Shown here piece by piece: positions 1-7,461 of a stretch of 10,037 nucleotides of DNA. Source of the stretch: Gammaproteobacteria bacterium (GTDB lineage Bacteria; Pseudomonadota; Gammaproteobacteria; Steroidobacterales; SZUA-146). The notes under the pieces are model-generated. The model saw only the letters and a program-made list of their open reading frames with translations. It did not search any database and was not told the DNA's origin. The position numbers and the translations under genes are program-made. Each line of letters opens with the position of its first letter. Within the stretch, counting starts at the first letter, position 1. The stretch lies in the NCBI GenBank assembly GCA_003228965.1, contig QIGP01000406.1, positions 1-10,037 of the forward strand, in the 5' to 3' direction.

Positions 1-1
1 G

Positions 2-994
2 GGTTTAAGTTGCTTGAGTGGCGGCAACCTTGGCGTACCTGCGCTGGATTTGCTGGATGGCGAGATCCCGGACTACTACGTGCTCGAGCTGTCCAGTTTT
101 CAGCTGGAGCGTACTCACAATTTACATTTAAAAGCTGGCGCCATGTTAAATATTGGCACCGACCACGTAGACCATCATGGAACAATAGGTAGCTACCGCA
201 GAGCGAAGTGGCAAATGCTTCGCCATTGCGAAACAGCGGTGCTTTTTGCGCCACTCCTTGAGTCCCCGGAGTTTGCTGAAAGTGTCGACACGGGCACTAC
301 CGACGTCGTGGTGTATGGCGCTCAGCAAGGTCCCGGCGTGACTTATCATTTAGCCTATTCCGAAATCGAAGCTGAACACACAGAAGGCACTGTCACGCAA
401 AGCTGGCTGTGCCGCGACACCGAGCGCTTGCTGCCTACTTCGGTTTTGAAAGTGGTTGGTCACCATAATCACTTGAACGCACTTGCAGTGCTTGCACTTG
501 CCGATGCCTGCGGACTCGATTTCAAGGACGTAGTACACGGCATGACGTCATTTACAGGTCTTGATCACCGTATGCAGTGGGTGGGCGAGAGTCGTGGAGT
601 GACGTGGATTAATGATTCAAAAGGCACTAATTCCGATGCCACTTTGGCAGCTCTGGAGTCAGTGACAAGCGAGGTCGTATTGATCGCGGGTGGGCAAGGT
701 AAAGGTGACAACTTTGAGAGGCTCGCCGAGGCGCTGGTTGCCAGCACGAACGTGGTAGCCGTGGTGTTAATGGGAGAGGACGGGCCTGTTATTGAAAGCG
801 CTTTGCTCGCACGTGGTTTTGCAAGCGAAGTGCGCCAGGCAGCTACCATGAACGACGCTGTCGCGTTTGCTCAAGGCATCGCCGAAAGTGGATGCACTGT
901 GTTGTTGTCTCCAGCCTGCGCAAGTTTTGATCTGTTTGATAATTATCAGGCCCGAGGCGACGAGTTTGTGCAGGCCTGGAAGGCCTTGGCATGA
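2..994 (+). CDS. murD: UDP-N-acetylmuramoyl-L-alanine--D-glutamate ligase, 5' end missing
   Basis: Cytoplasmic Mur ligase that adds D-glutamate to UDP-MurNAc-L-Ala using ATP. The frame is open from base 2, and 330 C-terminal residues are present. By comparison with E. coli MurD (about 438 residues), roughly the first 130 are outside the window, including the UDP-binding domain and the ATP P-loop. Visible family motifs, in order: GGNLGVPALDLL, LELSSFQLE, NIGTDHVDHHG (metal and nucleotide site), YRRAK (bases 194-208; its Lys matches the carbamylated Lys198 of E. coli), GHHNHLNALA, WINDSKGTNSDAT, GGQGKGDNFERLA and LLSPACASFDLFDNYQARGDEF at the C-terminal substrate domain. The TTG at 14 and later ATGs are internal codons, not the start. 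The stop TGA overlaps the ftsW start by 4 bases (ATGA). Identification is near certain; only the N-terminus is unknown. Confidence 0.97.
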   Translation, partial: GLSCLSGGNLGVPALDLLDGEIPDYYVLELSSFQLERTHNLHLKAGAMLNIGTDHVDHHGTIGSYRRAKWQMLRHCETAVLFAPLLESPEFAESVDTGTTDVVVYGAQQGPGVTYHLAYSEIEAEHTEGTVTQSWLCRDTERLLPTSVLKVVGHHNHLNALAVLALADACGLDFKDVVHGMTSFTGLDHRMQWVGESRGVTWINDSKGTNSDATLAALESVTSEVVLIAGGQGKGDNFERLAEALVASTNVVAVVLMGEDGPVIESALLARGFASEVRQAATMNDAVAFAQGIAESGCTVLLSPACASFDLFDNYQARGDEFVQAWKALA

Positions 995-2277
995 TAGTAA
1001 TTGCTAATAGCCGCTGGACTGATATGTTCCGCTGGCGTTTGGACCCGGTGATGCTAACAGTAGCTGGCGCGCTTCTTCTGATTGGTATTTTAATGATGTC
1101 GTCGGCGTCGATTTCCATCGCCGAAAAGAATTTTGGCAACCCTCTTTACTATCTGCAAAGGCAGTCTTTGTTTGCGCTTATTGGTCTTGTGAGTGTTGTT
1201 GTAGCGTTGTCAGTGCCTGCACGTTTTTGGGAGTGGTCCGGGTATCTGGCACTGATGCTCGCGTTCCTTGTGTTAATTGCGGTTCTTGTTCCTGGTATTG
1301 GCCACACTGTTAACGGCAGTACGCGCTGGATTCGACTGGGGTTCATGAACTTCCAGGCGTCGGAAGCGGCGCGCCTGCTAATGCTATTTTATCTATGTAG
1401 CTATCTTGTGCGTCACAACGATCAGGTGCGAATGAGTTTCATGGGCTTCGCCAAGCCGATGTTTTTCGTTGTCATTGCAAGTTGCCTGTTGCTGCTAGAG
1501 CCAGACTTTGGTGCGGCAACGGTTCTGCTTGGCGTCACGCTCGGTGTGTTGTTCATTGGCGGAGTGAAATTTCGCCACTACGCGGTGTTGGTCATTCTTG
1601 CGGTTACGGCCATGGCGGGAATGGCAATGTCATCCCCCTATCGCATGGCACGGCTCACAGCATTCATCGATCCTTGGCAAGACCCGTTTGGGGGTGGCTT
1701 CCAGCTAACCCAGTCACTCATAGCGATTGGACGAGGCGAGCTGTTTGGTGTTGGGCTTGGGGACAGCGTGCAAAAACTGTTTTATCTTCCCGAAGCACAC
1801 ACCGATTTTGTCTTTGCAGTGCTGGCTGAAGAGTTCGGCCTGGTTGGCTGTGTGCTGGTAGTGGCTTTGTATTTTGCCTTGGTCGCCCGGGGGTTTGCCA
1901 TTGCGCGTCGTGCGGTTCGCATGGATTTGTTATTTCAGGCGTACCTGGCTTTTGGTATTTCAATTTGGTTCGCGTTGCAGTCCTTCATCAATATTGGTGT
2001 AAACATGGGCGTGCTTCCGACCAAAGGACTGACCCTGCCGTTAATGAGTTACGGTGGTAGTAGCCTAATCATGGCTATGGTGTCCGTGGGCATATTGCTT
2101 CGCATCTACCATGAGGTGGTTGGTGTGGAAACCCGGACGGATATGGCGCCGCTCATCGCGAGCCATGCACGTGCCAAATCTGTCTCTAACTCCGTCAAAG
2201 CCGCTGCCAGGAAAAAAGCCGGACGTAAAACCAGTAAGAAGACCGGGTCTCCCAAACCAAGGAGACGCGCGGCATGA
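991..2277 (+). CDS. ftsW: FtsW, septal peptidoglycan glycosyltransferase (SEDS family)
   Basis: Polytopic inner-membrane SEDS protein that polymerises lipid II at the division septum together with FtsI. It has 428 residues with about ten hydrophobic segments from residue 20 to 372. Hallmarks are GSTRWIRLGFMNFQASE (109-125), a PYRMARLTAFIDPWQDP region (216-232), LPEAHTDFVFAVLAEEFGLVG (266-286) and LPTKGLTLPLMSYGGSSL (342-359). Asp272 in the HTD motif aligns with the catalytic Asp297 of E. coli FtsW. The ATG at 991 is chosen because it overlaps the murD stop as ATGA and lies 7 bases after GGAAGG (978-983). The ATG at 1024 (MFRWRLDP) is a possible internal alternative. Unusual: the C-terminal 37 residues (392-428) hold 14 Lys/Arg and no acidic residue, unlike the short E. 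coli tail. FtsW rather than RodA follows from the cluster position and sequence. Confidence 0.97.
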   Translation: MIVIANSRWTDMFRWRLDPVMLTVAGALLLIGILMMSSASISIAEKNFGNPLYYLQRQSLFALIGLVSVVVALSVPARFWEWSGYLALMLAFLVLIAVLVPGIGHTVNGSTRWIRLGFMNFQASEAARLLMLFYLCSYLVRHNDQVRMSFMGFAKPMFFVVIASCLLLLEPDFGAATVLLGVTLGVLFIGGVKFRHYAVLVILAVTAMAGMAMSSPYRMARLTAFIDPWQDPFGGGFQLTQSLIAIGRGELFGVGLGDSVQKLFYLPEAHTDFVFAVLAEEFGLVGCVLVVALYFALVARGFAIARRAVRMDLLFQAYLAFGISIWFALQSFINIGVNMGVLPTKGLTLPLMSYGGSSLIMAMVSVGILLRIYHEVVGVETRTDMAPLIASHARAKSVSNSVKAAARKKAGRKTSKKTGSPKPRRRAA

Positions 2278-3359
2278 ACCGAATTATGGTTATGGCTGGC
2301 GGTACCGGTGGGCATATTTTTCCAGCGCTTGCCGTTGCACGAAAACTGCGTGACCAGGGCTGTGAAGTCACCTGGCTTGGCAGTGTCGGTGGCATGGAGC
2401 AAACGCTGGTCGCCAAAGCAGGGTTTGACGGCGACTGGATTTCTGTATCCGGTGTTCGTGGCAAAGGTCTTGCAATCAGGTTACTGGCCCCGTTTCGACT
2501 GGTTGGCAGTGTGTGGCAGGCCATGAGTATTTTACGTGCACGCAAACCGGATGCCGTGTTGGGCATGGGTGGGTTTGCTTCCGGGCCTGGAGGGCTTGCG
2601 TCCTGGCTGACGAGGCGTCCTTTGGTAATACACGAACAGAACGCGATAGCAGGCACCACCAATACGGTGTTGTCGCGCCTGGCGCGAAAAGTATTCACCG
2701 CCTTTCCTGGCGCGTTCGCGGAGCGTGTCAATAGCACGGTTGTTGGTAATCCGGTACGCGATGAAATTATTGCATTGCCTCTCCCTGAGGCCCGTTATTC
2801 TGAACGCGACGACAAAATTCGCGTGCTGGTACTCGGTGGTAGTCAGGGCGCGTTGGCGCTTAACGAGTATGTGCCATCGGAACTTGGTACCTGGTCACTG
2901 TCGCACGAAGTCGACGTATGCCACCAGGCTGGCGCCAGCACGTTCGACCGGGCAACGGCGGCCTACGCGACGGCCGGATTCGATGCGAGAGTAATCGCAT
3001 TTATTGACGATATGGCCGAGGCCTATGCCTGGGCAGATCTTGCCATTTGTCGTGCCGGAGCGCTTACCGTATCCGAGCTCAGCGCGGCTGGCGTTGCAGC
3101 TGTGCTTGTACCGTTTCCATTTGCAATCGACGATCACCAAACACAAAACGCCCGGTATCTGGTAGACGCCGGCGCAGCACGCATATTGACCGATGAAGAA
3201 TGCGTGCCGGGGGCGCTGGCGGCGCTTCTTAACGAGATCGCAAACGACCGCGCGCACTTGCTGGAAATGGCGCTGGCAGCGCGTGAGAAAAGCCTTCCTG
3301 GGGCAGCGGACCGTGTAGCGCAAGCGTGTTTGCAACTGGCGTCGGGAGTAGCGGCATGA
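2274..3359 (+). CDS. murG: MurG, lipid II synthase (UDP-GlcNAc transferase)
   Basis: Peripheral inner-membrane GT-B glycosyltransferase (family GT28) that transfers GlcNAc from UDP-GlcNAc to lipid I, giving lipid II, the FtsW substrate. It has 361 residues, close to the usual length. The N-terminal domain shows [14 protein letters not shown] (9-22) with the conserved His14, [11 protein letters not shown] (97-107) and [11 protein letters not shown] (120-130). The C-terminal nucleotide-sugar domain shows [12 protein letters not shown] (187-198), CHQAG (216-220), [10 protein letters not shown] (259-268, with the UDP-GlcNAc-contacting Glu268) and [14 protein letters not shown] (280-293). The start ATG overlaps the ftsW stop as ATGA and follows AAGGAG (2259-2264) with 9 bases between. 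The end overlaps murC in the same way, so translation is probably coupled on both sides. No anomalies are seen. Confidence 0.98.
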   Translation: MNRIMVMAGGTGGHIFPALAVARKLRDQGCEVTWLGSVGGMEQTLVAKAGFDGDWISVSGVRGKGLAIRLLAPFRLVGSVWQAMSILRARKPDAVLGMGGFASGPGGLASWLTRRPLVIHEQNAIAGTTNTVLSRLARKVFTAFPGAFAERVNSTVVGNPVRDEIIALPLPEARYSERDDKIRVLVLGGSQGALALNEYVPSELGTWSLSHEVDVCHQAGASTFDRATAAYATAGFDARVIAFIDDMAEAYAWADLAICRAGALTVSELSAAGVAAVLVPFPFAIDDHQTQNARYLVDAGAARILTDEECVPGALAALLNEIANDRAHLLEMALAAREKSLPGAADRVAQACLQLASGVAA

Positions 3360-4777
3360 TCGATCGTATGCGTCGAATTAACCGTATTCACTTTGTCGGT
3401 ATCGGCGGAGTAGGCATGGGCGGCATTGCCGAAGTGCTGCTGAACCTTGGCTACCTTGTGCAAGGCTCTGACCTTAGCGAGGGCGCGGTAACCAGGCGCC
3501 TGACAAGCCTGGGCGCGAACATTATGCAAGGACACGCCGCTGAACACGTCGCTGAAGCCGACGTTGTGGTGGTGTCTAGTGCAATTGCAATAGGTAATCC
3601 TGAAGTGGATGAAGCGCACGCACGGCGAATTCCCGTAGTGCGTCGGGCGGAGATGCTGGGTGAACTGATGCGCTTCCGACATGCCATTGCAGTCGCAGGT
3701 ACTCACGGTAAAACCACAACGACAAGTTTGATCGCCAGTGTTCTTGCAGAAGGTGGTGAAGACCCAACTTTCGTGATTGGCGGACAGCTAATAAGCGCGG
3801 GCAGTAATGCAAGGCTGGGTGCCGGAAAGTATCTGGTGGCCGAAGCTGATGAAAGCGATGCTTCATTTATTCACCTGCAACCCATGATGGCGGTTGTGAC
3901 AAATGTCGACGCCGATCATCTTGAAACGTATGACAACGATTTCGAGAAACTAAAAACCGGCTTTGCCGAGTTTTTACACAACCTGCCGTTCTACGGGCTT
4001 GTCGTATTGTGTGGTGATGATGAAGGCGCCATGGACTTGATTCCAAACATTACGCGCTCAGTGACTACTTATGGCACAGGAGCCGATGTCGATATTCGCG
4101 CCGTCAATATTGAATGCGATGGCCCCGTCATGCGATTTGACGTAGAAAGCGAAGGTCACGAGACGTTGGCGGTTCAGCTTAATCTTCCAGGCGTGCACAA
4201 TGTGTGCAACGCGCTGGCCGCGGTGGCAATCGCCCGCGAGCTTGACGTACCCGACATGGCCATAGCCAAAGCTTTGCGGGAGTTTGCAGGTATCGGTCGG
4301 CGCTTTCAGGTATACGGCGACGTGGTAACGAGCGCGGGTACGGTGTTCATGGTCGACGACTATGGGCATCACCCAACGGAAGTGGATGCAACTATCCAGG
4401 CCGCCAATAGAGGTTGGCCGGATCACCGGTTGGTTGTCGTCTTTCAGCCACACCGCTACACCCGAACAAGAGATTTGTTCGACGATTTTGCACGCGTGCT
4501 ATCCGACGCTGACGTGCTGCTTTTATGTAATGTGTATCCAGCGGGCGAAGCACCAATCGCTGGTGCAGACAGTCGTTCATTGGCCCGAACCATCCGTACG
4601 CGCGGACAGGTTGAGCCAATATTAATCGACGACCTGGACAATTTGCCCAGTGTACTGAACACAGTGCTCAAAGATGGTGACTTACTGTTGACGTTGGGTG
4701 CAGGAAACATCGGCGCTGTTGCAGCTAACCTTCCAGAAGCGCTAGGCGCACTTGATTCGTCAGGAGGAAACTCATGA
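3356..4777 (+). CDS. murC: UDP-N-acetylmuramate--L-alanine ligase
   Basis: Cytoplasmic Mur ligase that adds the first stem amino acid, L-Ala, to UDP-MurNAc with ATP. It has 473 residues. Domain 1 has the Rossmann-like [14 protein letters not shown] (15-28). The central ATPase domain starts with the P-loop [11 protein letters not shown] (114-124), then EADESDASF (163-171) and NVDADH (183-188). The C-terminal domain has HNVCNALAA (281-289), GRRFQ (314-318), DDYGHHPTE (334-342) and [13 protein letters not shown] (363-375). The start is placed at ATG 3356 because it overlaps the murG stop as ATGA and GGGAG (3344-3348) lies 7 bases upstream. A longer in-frame start at 3326 would run deep into murG and lacks family similarity. 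The ATG at 3368 (MRRINRIH) is a plausible shorter start that matches the N-terminus of many homologues. It precedes murB, whose product makes the MurC substrate. Confidence 0.97.
   Translation: MIDRMRRINRIHFVGIGGVGMGGIAEVLLNLGYLVQGSDLSEGAVTRRLTSLGANIMQGHAAEHVAEADVVVVSSAIAIGNPEVDEAHARRIPVVRRAEMLGELMRFRHAIAVAGTHGKTTTTSLIASVLAEGGEDPTFVIGGQLISAGSNARLGAGKYLVAEADESDASFIHLQPMMAVVTNVDADHLETYDNDFEKLKTGFAEFLHNLPFYGLVVLCGDDEGAMDLIPNITRSVTTYGTGADVDIRAVNIECDGPVMRFDVESEGHETLAVQLNLPGVHNVCNALAAVAIARELDVPDMAIAKALREFAGIGRRFQVYGDVVTSAGTVFMVDDYGHHPTEVDATIQAANRGWPDHRLVVVFQPHRYTRTRDLFDDFARVLSDADVLLLCNVYPAGEAPIAGADSRSLARTIRTRGQVEPILIDDLDNLPSVLNTVLKDGDLLLTLGAGNIGAVAANLPEALGALDSSGGNS
4762..4767 (+). promoter_or_regulatory. 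Strong Shine-Dalgarno site for murB
   Basis: A full consensus AGGAGG sits 6 bases before the ATG at 4774, inside the last codons of murC. It supports the 4774 start over the adjacent ATG at 4777, although the two would differ by only one Met and both have usable spacing. It is the best match to consensus among the ribosome binding sites of this window. Confidence 0.7.
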
Positions 4778-5667
4778 TGAGCCTGCGCACCACACAAAAC
4801 CTTGACGGCGTGCGTTACAACGAGCCCATGAGTCGTCATACGTCCTGGCGCATTGGCGGGCCTGCCGACGTTTACTTCAAGCCGCGCGACCGCCAGGAGC
4901 TTACCCGGTTCTTGCAGGAGCTTGACGACGACATGCCGCTACTCTGGGTAGGTCTTGGCAGTAACCTGCTGGTTAGAGACGGCGGTTTTCGCGGTGCGGT
5001 TATTGCTACCCATCAAGCGTTTGGCATGTTGACTCACGACAATCACGGTAAAGTCTACGCCGAAGCCGGTGTCACCTGCGCCAAAGTGGCCAAGAATTGC
5101 GTGCGCTGGAAATACAAAGACGCCCACTTTTTTGCAGGCATTCCAGGCACTGTGGGTGGCGCGCTTGCTATGAACGCTGGCGCCTTTGGTGGAGAAACCT
5201 GGGACTTTGTTGAATCGGTCGAGACGGTAAATCGTCTGGGTGTTGTGTCGACTTATTTGCCTGGTGATTTTGACATTGCTTACAGGCACGTAGCCAGCAA
5301 GCGTGTCGAATGGTTTGTTGCCGCTACTTTTAGCTTTGAACAAACGGACCAGGAGCTGGCTAGCGAAATAAAAGAACTGTTGGTTCGACGCAAAGAATCG
5401 CAACCCATTGGCCTGCCATCATGCGGTTCTGTATTTCGCAATCCACAAGGCGACTACGCCGCTCGACTCATAGAACAGGCCGGGTTGAAAGGGTATTCCA
5501 TCGGCGGTGCTCAGGTGTCACCCAAGCACGCTAATTTCATCATTAACACAGGCGATGCGTCGGCGGCCGATGTAGAAGCATTGATTGCGCTCATTATGGA
5601 TACCGTGAAGAGCGAATTCGATCGCGAACTCATTCCGGAAGTGCGCGTTGTGGGAGAGTTTGCATGA
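4774..5667 (+). CDS. murB: UDP-N-acetylenolpyruvoylglucosamine reductase, short (type II-like) form
   Basis: FAD-dependent cytoplasmic reductase that uses NADPH to turn UDP-GlcNAc-enolpyruvate into UDP-MurNAc, the substrate of MurC. It has 297 residues. The FAD-binding region shows [13 protein letters not shown] (22-34), [14 protein letters not shown] (59-72) and [23 protein letters not shown] (119-141). Substrate-domain catalytic positions are Arg171 in AYRH, Ser219 in SCGSVFRNP (the proton donor, E. coli Ser229) and Glu289 in IPEVRVVGE (E. coli Glu325). E. coli MurB is about 342 residues (type I, with an extra Tyr loop and C-terminal insertion). The shorter length and the SCGSVFRNP form fit type II. 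In E. coli murB lies far from the dcw cluster. Here it sits between murC and ddl, joined to both by 4-base ATGA overlaps. Confidence 0.97.
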   Translation: MMSLRTTQNLDGVRYNEPMSRHTSWRIGGPADVYFKPRDRQELTRFLQELDDDMPLLWVGLGSNLLVRDGGFRGAVIATHQAFGMLTHDNHGKVYAEAGVTCAKVAKNCVRWKYKDAHFFAGIPGTVGGALAMNAGAFGGETWDFVESVETVNRLGVVSTYLPGDFDIAYRHVASKRVEWFVAATFSFEQTDQELASEIKELLVRRKESQPIGLPSCGSVFRNPQGDYAARLIEQAGLKGYSIGGAQVSPKHANFIINTGDASAADVEALIALIMDTVKSEFDRELIPEVRVVGEFA

Positions 5668-6662
5668 AGCGTCTGCCTCCTCAACAAATTACTGATCCCA
5701 CTGTGTTTGGCAAAGTCGCGGTTCTAATGGGCGGATGGTCCGCCGAGCGCGAGGTGTCCTTGCAAACCGGTAATGCGGTGTTAGGAGCGTTGCTCAAAGA
5801 GGGTGTAGATGCACACGCTGTTGATCCTCGTGACGAATTTCAGTCAACTCTTCAACAAAGTGGTTTTGATCGGGCTTTTATCGCGTTGCATGGCCGTGGC
5901 GGGGAGGACGGAACGGTACAAGGTGCGCTTGAGTTTTTGCAGATGCCTTACACCGGAAGCGGTGTACTTGGTTCGGCAATCAGCATGGACAAAGTACGTA
6001 GTAAACAACTTTTTGAAGCAAGCGGTCTTGCAACTCCAGGTTATTTTTCGCTTGAAAGTGACGAACAGTTAAGTCTTGCTGCCGAAAAGCTGGGTTTTCC
6101 ATTGGCCGTAAAGCCAGCGCGGGAAGGGTCTAGCATTGGATTGAGCAAAGTGACCCACACAGACCAGTTGCGCGAAGCTTTTATTTTGGCCAAACAGCAT
6201 GACAAACAAGTGTTGCTTGAGCAGTGGATAGAGGGGCCTGAGTACACAGCCGCGGTTATTAACGGGCAAGTACTGCCGATGATTCGAATTGAAACGCCAA
6301 ACATTTTTTACGACTACGGCGCTAAATACACTGCCAACACCACTCAGTATCACTGTCCGTGCGGGCTGGACGAGGACGTTGAGGCTAGGTACGCGGAGCT
6401 TGTCTTGCGCGCATTCGACGCCACTTCGGCTCGTGGATGGGGTCGGGTTGATTTTATGACAGACGGGTTTGGCAAAGCTTACATGTTGGAAGTGAACACC
6501 GTTCCTGGAATGACCGGTACCAGTCTTGTTCCGATGGCGGCAAAACAGTTGGGTTACACGTTTGAGCAACTGGTATGGCGCGTACTTGAAACCAGTTTGA
6601 TCGATTTTGCCTCAAATGGCTCCAGTTCGAATCAAAGCAGGGAGCATTGCAATGCTGGGTAA
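5664..6662 (+). CDS. ddl: D-alanine--D-alanine ligase
   Basis: Cytoplasmic ATP-grasp enzyme that joins two D-Ala; the dipeptide is then added to the muropeptide by MurF. It has 332 residues. Motifs are LMGGWSAEREVSL (21-33, with Glu28 for the first D-Ala), HGRGGEDGTVQG (76-87), the ATP-grasp Lys150 in VKPAREGSSIGL (149-160), EQWIEGPEY (186-194), FYDYGAKY (215-222) and LEVNTVPGMTGTS (275-287). Arg261, Asp263, Glu276 and Asn278 match the E. coli DdlB substrate and Mg2+ ligands. Tyr216 in FYDY is the residue found in D-Ala-D-Ala ligases; D-Ala-D-Lac ligases of the VanA class differ there. The start overlaps the murB stop as ATGA, with GGGAG (5652-5656) 7 bases upstream. The last about 19 residues are a Ser/Asn-rich tail whose codons double as the ftsQ initiation region. 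It corresponds to ddlB of E. coli by position. Confidence 0.97.
   Translation: MKRLPPQQITDPTVFGKVAVLMGGWSAEREVSLQTGNAVLGALLKEGVDAHAVDPRDEFQSTLQQSGFDRAFIALHGRGGEDGTVQGALEFLQMPYTGSGVLGSAISMDKVRSKQLFEASGLATPGYFSLESDEQLSLAAEKLGFPLAVKPAREGSSIGLSKVTHTDQLREAFILAKQHDKQVLLEQWIEGPEYTAAVINGQVLPMIRIETPNIFYDYGAKYTANTTQYHCPCGLDEDVEARYAELVLRAFDATSARGWGRVDFMTDGFGKAYMLEVNTVPGMTGTSLVPMAAKQLGYTFEQLVWRVLETSLIDFASNGSSSNQSREHCNAG
6639..6644 (+). promoter_or_regulatory. Shine-Dalgarno site that sets the ftsQ start
   Basis: AGGGAG lies 7 bases before ATG 6652, within the ddl coding region. It favours 6652 over the in-frame TTG at 6607 and the ATG at 6616, neither of which has a comparable purine-rich site at the right distance. 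Starting at 6652 also gives the typical FtsQ opening, a short, very basic cytoplasmic tail. Confidence 0.6.
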
Positions 6663-7461
6663 GCGTAAAAAAGCGAACCGCTTGCGTCCTGAGAGGAAGG
6701 AGCGACGCAAGCCGCAGATTCCTCAAATACAGCAGTGGAAGTTTACTCAAGCAAGGCTGCCAATGCGCTCTATGGCTGTTGCCGCGCTGGTTGGAATTGT
6801 GTGCGTGATCGCGTGGCGTCTGGCCGACCGACCTGTAAGTGCCATATTGGTTAACGCGCCGTTTCAACGCGTTACCGCGATGCAGATAGAAGAAGTTGTT
6901 CGCTCCAAACTTGGTCGCGGTTTGCTTACAACTGACCTCGATGTCGTGCAGCAAGAACTTGAAGCTCTTTCATGGGTGGACGAAGCGCGACTGCGAAGGC
7001 GCTGGCCAGACGCTTTGGAAGTGGGCGTGAGTGAGCAGCAAGCTGCCGCGCGCTGGGGCGATAAAGGCTTGCTGAACACCCGTGGAGAACTGTTTATTAA
7101 AGATGCGCGACGGGCGGTTAATGAATTGCCGCAACTGGTCGGGCCTAAAGGCGAAGAAGCGCAGGTGGCCGCGCGCTACCTGCAGTTACACGCGACGTTG
7201 GTACAGCACGGCTTTCAGCTTCGCTCTGTGACGCTTGATGAGCGCGGCTCGTGGCGTCTTGAGCTGTCTTCGGGGCTTGAAGTGCGTCTCGGGCGCGAAC
7301 AGGTTGACGAACGAGTGGCAAGATTTTTGACGCTGGTGACGCCGCTTATCGCGGGTCGGGCGGAGTTAGTCGATTACATCGACATGCGCTACTCCAATGG
7401 TTTTGCCATCGGTTGGTCAGCCACCGATAACGATTTGTCTGGGGATAACAAAGATGCCTAA
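6652..7461 (+). CDS. ftsQ: Cell division protein FtsQ
   Basis: Bitopic inner-membrane divisome protein; with FtsB and FtsL it links the cytoplasmic ring to the septal synthase FtsWI. It has 269 residues, near the E. coli length of 276. Residues 1-39 are strongly basic and cytoplasmic (KRKK, RPERKERRK), 40-57 form one hydrophobic membrane segment, and 62-131 match the POTRA domain, with LSWVDEARLRRRWPDALEV (106-124) resembling the usual LPWV..A.V.R.WPD.L pattern. The beta domain follows, with LLNTRGELF (140-148) and, near the end, YIDMRYSNGFAIGW (242-255), which matches E. coli YVDLRYDSGAAVGW and lies in the region that contacts FtsB. The start is set by AGGGAG and overlaps the ddl stop by 11 bases; the stop overlaps ftsA by 8 bases. 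Sequence conservation is low, as is normal for FtsQ, but the pattern and position leave little doubt. Confidence 0.94.
   Translation: MLGKRKKANRLRPERKERRKPQIPQIQQWKFTQARLPMRSMAVAALVGIVCVIAWRLADRPVSAILVNAPFQRVTAMQIEEVVRSKLGRGLLTTDLDVVQQELEALSWVDEARLRRRWPDALEVGVSEQQAAARWGDKGLLNTRGELFIKDARRAVNELPQLVGPKGEEAQVAARYLQLHATLVQHGFQLRSVTLDERGSWRLELSSGLEVRLGREQVDERVARFLTLVTPLIAGRAELVDYIDMRYSNGFAIGWSATDNDLSGDNKDA

Noticed and set aside
14..16. TTG or later ATG as a real start of murD
   Set aside because: The open frame continues to the window edge and the first residues already match the middle of MurD, so the gene is cut by the window, not short.
3326..3355. Upstream in-frame ATG for murC
   Set aside because: Would add 10 residues without family similarity and a long overlap with murG; the ATGA start at 3356 has a good ribosome binding site.
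3134..3706. 190-codon open frame on the - strand across murG and murC
   Set aside because: Lies opposite conserved MurG and MurC motifs, shows no domain, and is one of several similar antisense shadows (2195-2737, 6069-6569, 6454-6954).
6607..6651. TTG 6607 or ATG 6616 as the ftsQ start
   Set aside because: No proper ribosome binding site, and both put more residues before the basic tail; ATG 6652 has AGGGAG at 7 bases.
7397..7453. Upstream start for ftsA inside ftsQ
   Set aside because: The extra 19 residues are ftsQ sequence in another frame and have no FtsA counterpart.
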